Assembly: GCA_044426355.1 (NCBI GenBank)
Contig: JAWXUO010000064.1
Span: 1-8,968 of the forward strand
DNA: 8,968 nt
Reading direction: 5' to 3'
Source of the DNA: CAYJLC01 sp044426355
GTDB taxonomy: Bacteria; Bacillota; Clostridia; Oscillospirales; Butyricicoccaceae
The position numbers were made by a program, and so were the translations under genes. The notes below the pieces were generated by a model. The model saw only the letters and a list, made by a program, of their open reading frames with translations, was not told the DNA's origin and made no database searches. Numbering within the stretch: the stretch's first letter is position 1; each line of letters opens with the position of its first letter. Below, piece after piece: positions 1-6,338 of this stretch.

Positions 1-240
1 TTCAATATCGAGCGAAGTTTGTCCAAAAAAGGGACTCCAGTTGACAATTCTGTCGCAGAATCTATGTACAATATCGTCAAACGTGAATTTGCAAATAGAG
101 AATTTTCAAGTTTAAGAGAGCTTGAAATTTTATGGTTTGATTATGTTAATTGGTATAATAATGTTAGAATTCACAGCTCTTTAGGGTATTTGACACCCTC
201 GGAGTTTGGTGATAAAAATTTAATTATCGACAAGCTATAA
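1..240 (+). CDS. IS3-family transposase (OrfB), C-terminal fragment
   Basis: This is the 3' end of a DDE transposase whose start lies left of the window; the frame is open from base 1. The visible 79 residues carry the end of the rve/integrase core. They include a K-K-G-T-P-x-D-N-S-x-A-E-S stretch in which the glutamate (residue 20 here) fits the last catalytic acid of the DDE triad. The closing W-Y-N-x-x-R-x-H-S-S-L-G-Y-x-T-P motif is the signature of IS3/IS150-type OrfB. These proteins cut and join the ends of their own element. The stop codon is followed by a short tail (about 241-270) that should contain the right end of the IS. Whether the element is intact cannot be judged. The family call is firm; the subgroup is not. 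Confidence 0.9.
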   Translation, partial: FNIERSLSKKGTPVDNSVAESMYNIVKREFANREFSSLRELEILWFDYVNWYNNVRIHSSLGYLTPSEFGDKNLIIDKL

Positions 241-270
241 TTTGTACTATTTTGGGTTGACATATCCTTT
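241..270. mobile_element. Probable right end of the IS3-family element
   Basis: Between the transposase stop and the first base of recognisable R-repeat homology (about 271) lie some 30 bases including TTTTGGGTTGACATATCC. By position this should be the right terminal inverted repeat. The left end is outside the window, so the repeat pair and any target-site duplication cannot be checked. The boundary is inferred from where homology to R2 and R3 resumes. Confidence 0.5.
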
Positions 271-755
271 TTTAGTTTACCTAAATTTCAAACTCTGCAC
301 AGATTAAAATAACGCATATTGAAGATAAATGGAACGTTAGGTGGTTTTTTTGTCTGTAAAATTCGAATTTAATATGAAATTGCCTAAGCGATAGCGTATT
401 TTGAAAGGAATAGCCTTAAAACTACGCCACCACAGAACCGAAATATCTAAAAACCAAAATACACAATAAATTTTGTTAAAACTTTTCTAAAAGTTTTTCT
501 TTTGAGTTCTTGGCGAGTGGGAACTGCCAAACGGCGAGTGTTAAAGTGAAAACATAACTTTAAGCGATAAATTTAACTGGCAGAAGCTATAAAACAACAT
601 TTTTTAACCTAAATACATTCTTATATCAAATTAAATAACGTTTTTATGTCACTTTGTATTGCACAAAGTAACCAAAACCAAAAAACTTTTAGAAAAGTTT
701 TAACAAAACAAAGTAGAGGTTAGGCTTATGTTTAATAATTCGGCTTGAGTGGAGC
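271..755 (+). repeat. Dispersed non-coding repeat R, copy R1 (left end lost to the IS)
   Basis: A stretch without any credible reading frame that aligns almost throughout with 5722-6165 (R3). Shared landmarks include TTGAAGATAAA, AGGTGGTTTTTT, GAACTGCCAAACGGCGAGTG and CACTTTGTATTGCACAAAGT. It contains a perfect 28-base inverted repeat, 471-498 against 681-708, enclosing about 180 bases. Weaker complementarity continues outward (about 388-470 against 709-786), so the core can fold into one long hairpin. A smaller hairpin, ACTTTGT/ACAAAGT, sits at 651-669. The direct repeat GGCGAGTG occurs twice near 513-540. R looks like a MITE or a large structured RNA, but no known family is recognised. Confidence 0.75.
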
Positions 756-926
756 TTAATAGGCGTGCTTTGTTCACCACTAACGTTTAATTTTGCTAGG
801 TTTTAACTTTGTTAACATCACGAAACAGCCTAAAGTTATGTGTTTTTATTAGTTTTTCCTAAATTTTAAACTCTGTACAAATTTAAACAACACATATTGA
901 AGATAAATGGGATATAAGGTGGTTTT
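756..926 (+). repeat. Dispersed repeat R, copy R2 (left portion only)
   Basis: These 171 bases align without a gap to 5607-5777 of R3. The first roughly 117 bases differ at only two positions; the rest is more diverged. Homology stops at 926, immediately after the stop codon of the minus-strand PhlG-like gene (927-929). R2 therefore lacks the palindromic core and is truncated at, or inserted precisely at, the end of that gene. Its first 30 bases also serve as the outer right arm of the R1 palindrome, so R1 and R2 are arranged nearly in tandem. No open reading frame is present. Confidence 0.8.
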
Positions 927-1670
927 CTATTTATACTGTTCGTTTAACCACTCATTATACATTTGTGGTATTTTAATTGCAAAGTTGTTGTATTCTACAT
1001 AGCAATGCTCTGCCATGCCTCTCGCTTGTTTTTCAGTTAAAAACATTTTTCGTATAAATTTATTTTTAACACTTTTTCCTAGCCAAAATCTACTAACCGA
1101 CACAGGTCCATCGTCTGTAGTTACTAAAATATGAGCCATTTCTGTATTTGGAATTAAGCCTTTAAACGCACCTACGTGACCACAAACTATGCACTCGACA
1201 TTGCTTTTTTTTATTGTATCTTCTAAAAATCCAAAATCAGTCGGACTTACAAAGTCTATCGAAAGTGGTGCGATTAAACTACCAACTCTCTCAACAGGAT
1301 ATTGAGTGTTTGGTTGAAACTTCGGCACTGTTGTGCTTTGAAAATATTCTTTGTCTTTTTTTGCATAACTATTTGCGATATGCTCTTTAGGATACCATGC
1401 TTTATAACGTTCGCTGTCACTTGTGTGCCACCAAAACCACCACTTGACCATCTCTTTTGTGACGTTCGGCATTGGCACATTCATCGAAACTAAGTAGCTT
1501 CCGTCTGCCATTTTGTCATATCCACATTTATTTTGCAGATTTACATATTTTAAAACATTATTTTTGTCACTAAATTCTGTTTTTGTAATTCCACCCTTTT
1601 TAGATAGAATTTTTCTAACAGTCTCGGGTATTTGTGTATTTTCCATTTGAATATACTTGTCTAAATTCAT
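927..1670 (-). CDS. DAPG hydrolase (PhlG)-family protein
   Basis: A 247-residue soluble protein. An upstream ATG at 1706 adds 12 residues, but the start at 1670 (MNLDKYIQ) is preferred because AAAGGGTGA lies six bases before it. The motif WWFWWH at 77-82, followed by RYKAWYPKEH (88-97) and a C-terminal HxxxE (H222, E226), matches the family of PhlG, the zinc enzyme that removes an acetyl group from 2,4-diacetylphloroglucinol by C-C bond hydrolysis. From memory of PhlG, whose zinc ligands are two His and two Glu, H97, E127, H222 and E226 are the likely counterparts. The true substrate is unknown; most Firmicutes members are uncharacterised. The gene lies 65 bases downstream of the HXXEE gene and is probably co-transcribed with it. 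R2 begins directly after the stop, with no terminator in between. Confidence 0.82.
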   Translation of the reverse strand: MNLDKYIQMENTQIPETVRKILSKKGGITKTEFSDKNNVLKYVNLQNKCGYDKMADGSYLVSMNVPMPNVTKEMVKWWFWWHTSDSERYKAWYPKEHIANSYAKKDKEYFQSTTVPKFQPNTQYPVERVGSLIAPLSIDFVSPTDFGFLEDTIKKSNVECIVCGHVGAFKGLIPNTEMAHILVTTDDGPVSVSRFWLGKSVKNKFIRKMFLTEKQARGMAEHCYVEYNNFAIKIPQMYNEWLNEQYK

Positions 1671-1735
1671 TTTTTCACCCTTTCTTTTTAAAATTCTATT
1701 AAACAATAGTTTTTGTATTTCATAAGCATAATTAG

Positions 1736-2429
1736 CTAAAATTTTTCGAAGTAACCTTTGCCCCAGTTATAAGGAAATTTAGTATTCTTGTTTTTAAATA
1801 GTTTTTCTGTTATAGGAATACAAATTACTCCCAAAGCAATGCAAATCAAAAATGATAAAAGTAATTCTTTGAATGTTGGCATTTTGTGTGCAAACGAGAT
1901 TATATATGCAATTGCAATTGGTAAAAATCCAAAAAGTGTAGTTGCTAAACCAGGATTGTATATAGTCTTTTTGCCTTTGCTTTTAAAATGTTTTTTAGTA
2001 AATAATCCGTTCAATGTATGCACAAGAACTTCTGCAATGCTAAACCAAAAAGCTGAAAGAGCTACGATATAAGGCATGCCGATTGCAAGCATTACAACAC
2101 AATAAATTATAGGGATAAAGTTAGTAATCATATCTGTAACTTGGCTCATTGGGTATCTGTCTAAAAATTCATCATCTGATTTCATTGTTAGGTTGTAGGC
2201 GTAATAAAAACCACCTGGAAACCTCCATTCTTCAAGAACGTGCAGGACTAAAGTTATCGCTACACAAACTGCCAAAGTGGTATAAGTATTCCCAAACTTT
2301 AAAATTAAATACTACAAGCGTTGCCAAACTCCCACCGATAGCACTGATTATATACAACCAACACGACAGCCATATTTTCATTATTTTATCTTTAAATGTA
2401 AAATTCTGCATCTTACCATCCAAGTTCAT
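1736..2429 (-). pseudogene. HXXEE-domain membrane protein, frameshifted
   Basis: Two overlapping reading frames together make one plausible protein. The upstream frame (2429 or 2411 to 2232) gives an N-terminus with one membrane helix, IWLSCWLYIISAIGGSLATL. The downstream frame (open from about 2315, ending at 1736) starts with AVCVAITLVLHVLEEWRFPGG, which holds the H-x-x-E-E motif naming this family, and then four further hydrophobic segments. Moving between frames needs one base fewer (or two more) in about 2275-2315, for example in the TTT at 2274-2276. The likely original start is 2411, with TTGGATGG before it. HXXEE proteins are multi-pass membrane proteins of unknown function. A sequencing error would give the same picture. 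It probably shares a transcript with the PhlG-like gene. Confidence 0.68.
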
Positions 2430-2451
2430 TTATGTAAGTAATAACACTTCA

Positions 2452-2480
2452 ATCATACCACAAACCAAATGAAGTTGCAA
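2452..2480 (-). promoter_or_regulatory. Promoter for the HXXEE/PhlG-like operon
   Basis: Reading leftwards, TTGCAA (2480-2475), a 17-base spacer and TATGAT (2457-2452) preceded by TGG make a good extended -10 promoter. Transcription would begin near 2445, 16 bases before the first ATG and 34 before the better-supported start at 2411. Confidence 0.6.
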
Positions 2481-2624
2481 ACACTACATTTAGGGAATAC
2501 TTCTATTATAGATAGTACAATAAATAGCTTGACTGTGATATAACGAAGAAAAACAATTTCTAGATACAGCTTTTAACTATATCCAAATTCACTAATAATT
2601 CATAATTTTTAGTTACTACATCAG

Positions 2625-2653
2625 TTGATAAATATAATTTTTAGGTATATAAT
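2625..2653 (+). promoter_or_regulatory. Candidate promoter for lysR
   Basis: TTGATA, 17 bases, then TATAAT: near-consensus on the plus strand. It would give a leader of about 270 bases before the LysR gene. That leader would cross the TATCA/TGATA palindromes and the reverse copy of the regulatory module. A nearer promoter (TTGCAC at 2838, TAATGA at 2861) is weaker but cannot be excluded. The rest of the 500-base gap from 2430 to 2927 shows no gene. Confidence 0.5.
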
Positions 2654-2777
2654 ATTAAAATAGCGAGAATTTAGTCTTTTTCTTAAGAATTATCTATATT
2701 TTGATAATAACACTTCTCGTTCATCAAATTTATAGCGAGTTAACTTATACCTGTTCTATTTTATGACAGATATAAAA

Positions 2778-2811
2778 GTATCAAGGTGCTTTTTGATACA
2801 TAAATGTATCA
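2778..2811. promoter_or_regulatory. TATCA/TGATA palindrome cluster, possible LysR operator
   Basis: Three alternating half sites occur in 34 bases: GTATCAA (2778-2784), TTGATAC (2793-2799) and GTATCA (2806-2811). The last two form an almost perfect 18-base palindrome (2794-2811) with 8-base arms. LysR-type regulators bind such dyads, and the streptococcal cysteine regulator CmbR is known to use TGATA/TATCA boxes. The spacing here differs, so the assignment to this LysR is inference. The same sequence could also form competing hairpins in RNA. Confidence 0.5.
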
Positions 2812-2905
2812 AGTTATTGCTAAATTGGCAACTTTTTTTGCACTAATGTGCGAGAGATTTTAATGATTTTACAAACTAAAACTATTAAAAGTAAAGTTGC
2901 TATAT
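2810..2905 (-). promoter_or_regulatory. Duplicated regulatory module, minus-strand copy
   Basis: Read on the minus strand, this block repeats the layout of the metY upstream region (3897-3998). It starts with ATATAGCAACTTTACTTTTA (25 bases, one mismatch), has a GCAC/GTGC hairpin in the middle (2840-2851), and ends with ATTTAGCAATAACTTG (16 of 16 identical). TTTACT (2895-2890), 18 bases and TAAAAT (2871-2866) could form a leftward promoter facing the HXXEE/PhlG-like operon. The block ends only some 20 bases before the lysR start, so a regulator bound here could act on both directions. Confidence 0.6.
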
Positions 2906-2927
2906 CATAACTAAAAAGGAAAATAAT

Positions 2928-3821
2928 ATGACATTACAACAACTTAAATATATAATAGCAATGGCAGATACAGGCTCACTTAGCAAAGCTTCTGAACTTG
3001 TTTATGTATCACAACCAAGCCTATCTTCGAGCCTAAAAGAGCTTGAAACAGAGATAGGAGTAGAACTTTTTGTGCGTTCTAGTAGGGGGCTTAAACTTAC
3101 AAGTGATGGGCAGATTTTTTTATCTTATGCCAGACAAGTTATAGAACAATTTAGTTTAATTGAAGAAAATTATATTGAAAAGAAAGTTAAAAAACAACAT
3201 TTTGGTGTATCTACACAGCACTATTCATTTGCAGTAAAAGCATTTATTAATATGGTTAATACTTTTGGAATGGAAGAATATGAATTTGCAATTAGAGAAA
3301 CAAAAACTTTCGAAGTAATACAAGATGTTGTTAAATTTCATAGCGAAATAGGGATTTTGTATCTAAATAATTTTAATAAAACGATACTTACAAAAATATT
3401 TGATGATAATTCTCTCGAATGGAACAAACTTTTTAGTTGCAATATATATGTATATTTATGGAATAACCACCCTCTTTCAAACAAAGAAAAAATTTCAATA
3501 AAAGAACTTGATGAATTTCCTTGCCTAGTTTTTGAACAAGGCAATCAAAATTCTTTTTATTTTTCAGAAGAAGTTTTAAGTACATATAAATTCAATAGAC
3601 TAATTCGTGCGACAGATAGAGCAACTATGCTAAATCTTATGAAAGGTTTGAATGGATATACATTATGCTCTGGAGTTATTTCGAATGAGCTTAATGGTAA
3701 TGAATATAAAGCAGTACCATTAGAAACTTGCGAAACGATGGATATAGGATATATTAAAAAAAACAATAGTAAGCTTAGCGAGTTAGCTCAACATTATATT
3801 GAAGAAATTTTAAAAATTTAG
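2928..3821 (+). CDS. LysR-type transcriptional regulator
   Basis: A full-length LysR protein of 297 residues, the usual size. Residues 1-60 are the winged helix-turn-helix: LQQLKYIIAMADTGSLSKAS, then VSQPSLSSSLKELE and the E-x-G-V-x-L-F-x-R wing. A linker helix (about 60-85) leads to a two-lobed effector domain (about 90-297). AAAAGGA at 2914-2920 supports the ATG at 2928. It lies upstream of metY on the same strand, with a terminator-like hairpin at its stop codon, so the two are probably separate transcripts. By context it likely senses a sulfur-amino-acid signal such as O-acetylserine or homocysteine and controls metY and itself, as CmbR, MetR or MtaR do in related Firmicutes. The specific orthologue cannot be named. 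Confidence 0.92.
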   Translation: MTLQQLKYIIAMADTGSLSKASELVYVSQPSLSSSLKELETEIGVELFVRSSRGLKLTSDGQIFLSYARQVIEQFSLIEENYIEKKVKKQHFGVSTQHYSFAVKAFINMVNTFGMEEYEFAIRETKTFEVIQDVVKFHSEIGILYLNNFNKTILTKIFDDNSLEWNKLFSCNIYVYLWNNHPLSNKEKISIKELDEFPCLVFEQGNQNSFYFSEEVLSTYKFNRLIRATDRATMLNLMKGLNGYTLCSGVISNELNGNEYKAVPLETCETMDIGYIKKNNSKLSELAQHYIEEILKI

Positions 3822-3848
3822 ATATAGCCAAAATCTATATCTAGATTT
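3814..3848 (+). terminator. Hairpin at the lysR stop codon, probable terminator
   Basis: A 14-base-pair stem with one G-U pair, AAATTTAGATATAG (3814-3827) against CTATATCTAGATTT (3835-3848), has a 7-base loop and overlaps the lysR stop. The following CGATTTTATGTATTTTTC is only moderately T-rich, so termination may be partial. Confidence 0.55.
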
Positions 3849-3896
3849 CGATTTTATGTATTTTTCAAAAATCATTTTTTATAGTATCATATGTTT

Positions 3897-4032
3897 ATAT
3901 AGCAACTTGACTTTTAATAGTCTTACTATTAAATTTGCAAATTCATTTACAAATTACACACTTTAGTGTGGAAAAGTTGTCTATTTAGCAATAACTTGTC
4001 GTAATTTGCGATAGATATAAGTTGAATTGCTA
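3897..4032 (+). promoter_or_regulatory. metY promoter and duplicated regulatory module, plus-strand copy
   Basis: TTGACT (3907-3912), 17 bases and TAAATT (3930-3935) form the likely metY promoter, with transcription from about 3942 and a leader of about 130 bases. The -35 lies inside TAGCAACTTGACTTTTAATA, conserved in inverted form before lysR (2881-2905). CACACT/AGTGTG (3957-3970) is a hairpin whose counterpart in the other copy keeps pairing with different bases. TAGCAATAACTT (3986-3997) can pair with AAGTTG just upstream (3974-3979) or with AAGTTGAATTGCTA (4019-4032). No terminator-like T-run follows. The repeats may be LysR half sites or a leader RNA switch; known T-box and SAM motifs are not seen. 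Confidence 0.6.
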
Positions 4033-4072
4033 TAGTAAAAAACAAATCATACAATTTAAAGGAGATTTTAAT

Positions 4073-5347
4073 ATGAGCTTACGTTTTGAAACATTACAAT
4101 TACACGCAGGACAAGAAATACCGGACCCTACAACAGGAGCAAGAGCTGTTCCTATTTATCAATCAGCAGCCTATGTTTTTCCAAATGCAGAAAGTGCTGA
4201 AGCACGTTTTGCATTAAAAGAAGCAGGGAATATTTATGGTAGACTCACAAACCCTACTCAAAGTGCTTTTGAGCAACGCATATCGAAACTAGAAGGTGGT
4301 TCTGGAGCAATAGCTCTTGCATCAGGTTCTTCTGCTATTGCATATTCTATACAAAATATTGCAAGAGCTGGTGACCACATAGTTGCTTCAAGTGATATTT
4401 ATGGTGGAACATATAACCTTTTTGCAAATACATTTAAAGATTATGGAATAGAAGCAACTTTTGTTGATGTTTCGAATTTAGACGAACTTAATAATGCAAT
4501 AAAAGAAAATACAAAAGCTGTTTTTGTAGAAACTTTAACAAATCCTCATTCAAAAATTATAGATATAGAAAGTATTGCAAATATTGCACATAAAAATGAT
4601 ATTCCACTTATTGTAGACAATACTTTCGCAACACCTTTTTTAATACGTCCGATAGAATATGGTGCTGATATTATTGTGCATTCTGCTACAAAATATATCG
4701 GTGGACATGGAACATCATTAGGTGGAGTTGTTATTGAATCTGGCAAATTCAATTGGGAAAAAACAAATAAATTTCCTACTCTTGTAGAACCTACCGAAAG
4801 TTATCATGGTGTAAGTTTTTCAAAAGCTTGTGGCGATACAGCTTTCGTTACACGTATTCGTGCTGTTTTATTACGTGATTTAGGTGCAACCTTATCTCCG
4901 TTTCATGCATTTTTATTCTTACAAGGATTAGAAACATTATCACTTCGTATAGAACGTCATATTTATAATGCTTTAAAAGTAGCAGATTTTTTATCAAAAC
5001 ACGGAAATGTTGTAAAAGTAAATCACCCAGCATTTACAGATGATAAAATTCAACAAGAATTATATGAAAAATATTATAAAAATGGAGCAGGAGCAATTTT
5101 TACATTTGAAATTAATGGAGATGAAAATACGGCAAAAGCTTTTATTGATAAACTAGAATTATTCTCGTTAGTAGCAAATGTTGCTGATGTTAAATCACTT
5201 GTAATTCACCCAGCTTCAACAACACATTCGCAATTATCAAAAGAAAAACTTGAACAACAAGAAATTTATGGAAATACAATTAGATTATCTATTGGAACAG
5301 AGCATATAGACGATATAATTGAAGATTTAGCACAAGCTTTAAAATAA
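4073..5347 (+). CDS. metY: O-acetylhomoserine sulfhydrylase (O-acetylhomoserine aminocarboxypropyltransferase)
   Basis: A cytoplasmic, PLP-dependent enzyme of the Cys/Met metabolism family. It makes homocysteine from O-acetylhomoserine and sulfide (direct sulfhydrylation), the step before methionine. The 424 residues fit MetY rather than the shorter cystathionine synthases and lyases (about 380). Landmarks are the N-terminal FETLQLHAGQ (5-14), YGRLTNPT (55-62), VDNTFATP (181-188, with the aspartate that contacts the PLP ring nitrogen), and SATKYIGGHG (204-213, in which K207 should be the PLP lysine). AAAGGAG at 4058-4064 fixes the ATG at 4073; an in-frame TTG at 4022 would add 17 unlikely residues. 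It lies downstream of lysR and behind its own promoter. Some family members accept other O-acylated substrates, so the exact acyl donor is inferred. Confidence 0.93.
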   Translation: MSLRFETLQLHAGQEIPDPTTGARAVPIYQSAAYVFPNAESAEARFALKEAGNIYGRLTNPTQSAFEQRISKLEGGSGAIALASGSSAIAYSIQNIARAGDHIVASSDIYGGTYNLFANTFKDYGIEATFVDVSNLDELNNAIKENTKAVFVETLTNPHSKIIDIESIANIAHKNDIPLIVDNTFATPFLIRPIEYGADIIVHSATKYIGGHGTSLGGVVIESGKFNWEKTNKFPTLVEPTESYHGVSFSKACGDTAFVTRIRAVLLRDLGATLSPFHAFLFLQGLETLSLRIERHIYNALKVADFLSKHGNVVKVNHPAFTDDKIQQELYEKYYKNGAGAIFTFEINGDENTAKAFIDKLELFSLVANVADVKSLVIHPASTTHSQLSKEKLEQQEIYGNTIRLSIGTEHIDDIIEDLAQALK

Positions 5348-5438
5348 ATTCATCTTATAAAGTGGCGATTTCAAAAGATTAGAATTTTTGTGGTGCTGTA
5401 GTAACAGAAACTTATGTAACATTCGTATTTTATATAAT

Positions 5439-5514
5439 TGTAGAATACAACAACTTTGCAATTAAAATACCACAAATGTATAATGAGTGGTTAAACGAAT
5501 AGTAGAAATAGAAA
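5439..5514 (+). pseudogene. Remnant of the 3' end of the PhlG-like gene
   Basis: The reverse complement of 924-999 with two mismatches in 76 bases; the first 61 bases are identical. It encodes the last residues of the PhlG-like protein (VEYNNFAIKIPQMYNEWLNE), ending at a new TAG where the intact gene has CAG. The old stop codon is still present at 5509-5511. Nothing resembling the rest of that gene is found upstream between metY and this point. The fragment lies in opposite orientation to the full gene, so the two copies bound the metY/lysR cassette as an inverted repeat. Confidence 0.85.
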
Positions 5515-5541
5515 CAACACTGAGAGGTGTTGTTTTCTTTT
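5513..5541 (+). terminator. Rho-independent terminator
   Basis: AACAACAC (5513-5520), a six-base loop and GTGTTGTT (5527-5534), then TTCTTTT. It follows directly on the PhlG-like remnant and was perhaps its native terminator. It is also the first good terminator downstream of metY and so probably ends the metY transcript, about 165 bases after the stop codon. Confidence 0.8.
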
Positions 5542-5606
5542 ACAAAAAACACTTAATTTTTATTAATAAGTACGCATTTATCTAACTAAAATCAATAAAA
5601 ATACTT

Positions 5607-6222
5607 TTAATAGGCGTGCTTCGTTCACCACTATCGTTTAATTTTGCTAGGTTTTAACTTTGTTAACATCACGAAACAGCCTAAAGTTATGTGTTTTTAT
5701 TAGTTTTTCCTAAATTTTAAACTATTCACAGTCTAAAACAACGTATATTGAAGATAAACGGAACGCTAGGTGGTTTTTTCGTCTGTAAAATGTAGATTTA
5801 ATATAACAAAACATTAGCGTTAGCGTATTTTGAAAGAAAAAGCCTTAAAATCACTCCACCACCGAACCACAATATATAAAAACAAAAATACACAATAGAT
5901 TTTGTAAAACTTTTCTAAAAAGTTTTTCGCTTGAGTTCTTGGAGAGTGGGGAACTGCCAAACGGCGAGTGTCAAAGAAAAAATACTACTTTAATTAATAA
6001 ATTTAACTGGTACAAGCTATAAAACAACATTTTTCAACCTAGATACATACTATTTTAAATGAAATAACTTTTTTTATGTCACTTTGTATTGCACAAAGTA
6101 ACCAAAACCAAAAAACTTTTAGAAAAGTTTAAACAAAACAAAGTAAAGGTTTATATAATGTTTTGACGGTTCGGTGTAAAGTGGTTTTAAGACTTTGTAT
6201 TTTAGACTACGCTCACGCTTAT
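5607..6222 (+). repeat. Dispersed non-coding repeat R, copy R3 (most complete)
   Basis: Bases 5607-5777 match R2 without gaps, and about 5722-6165 match R1, so this copy links the two parts into one unit of 550-600 bases. Its core is a long imperfect palindrome: 5900-5927 against 6111-6138 innermost. Arms continue outward through 5839-5871 against 6163-6193 (sharing CACCGAACC/GGTTCGGTG) and on to about 5812 and 6222. The apex region holds GAACTGCCAAACGGCGAGTG and the ACTTTGT/ACAAAGT hairpin (6081-6099). No reading frame of note exists on either strand. The element fills most of the 900-base gap between the metY terminator and the sigma-factor operon. Confidence 0.75.
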
Positions 6223-6252
6223 ACAAGCTAATTTCAAGTGCAACTTTCAGTC

Positions 6253-6284
6253 AAAAAGCACTTAACGCACTGTTGAGCTTTTTT
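6253..6284 (+). terminator. Terminator-like hairpin downstream of R3
   Basis: AAAAAGC (6253-6259) pairs with GCTTTTT (6277-6283), and TTAAC with GTTGA inside it across a two-base bulge; the 3' side runs into a T-tract. It would stop plus-strand transcription coming from R3 before the sigma-factor operon. Confidence 0.5.
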
Positions 6285-6309
6285 ATGCGTAAATGCCTGC
6301 AAAGTGTCA

Positions 6310-6338
6310 TTGGCTTATCACTCAATTTATGATATTAT
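6310..6338 (+). promoter_or_regulatory. Promoter of the sigma/anti-sigma operon
   Basis: TTGGCT, 17 bases, TATTAT: a housekeeping-type promoter about 60 bases before the sigma-factor start. ECF operons often also have a promoter read by their own sigma factor, but I could not identify one with confidence between 6340 and 6400. Confidence 0.5.

Noticed and set aside
513..540. CRISPR-like repeat array from the doubled GGCGAGTG
   Set aside because: There are only two units of eight bases, with no regular spacers and no cas genes nearby.
271..926. A coding gene in the R1/R2 region
   Set aside because: All frames are broken by frequent stops, and the conservation among copies follows base pairing rather than codons.
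2232..2315. Programmed ribosomal frameshift in the HXXEE gene
   Set aside because: I saw no slippery heptamer followed by a stimulating structure in the overlap; mutation or sequencing error is simpler.
1788..2472. Plus-strand reading frames opposite the HXXEE gene
   Set aside because: They run antisense to a protein with a recognised motif and membrane helices, lack ribosome binding sites and show no known family.
4022..4072. In-frame TTG extension of metY by 17 residues
   Set aside because: The added residues are unlike any MetY N-terminus, overlap a conserved regulatory inverted repeat, and the strong AAAGGAG fits the ATG at 4073.
3936..4072. T-box or SAM riboswitch before metY
   Set aside because: No T-box GGTGGNACC-type antiterminator sequence, no recognisable SAM-riboswitch core and no terminator hairpin with a T-run were found; only the unexplained repeats remain.
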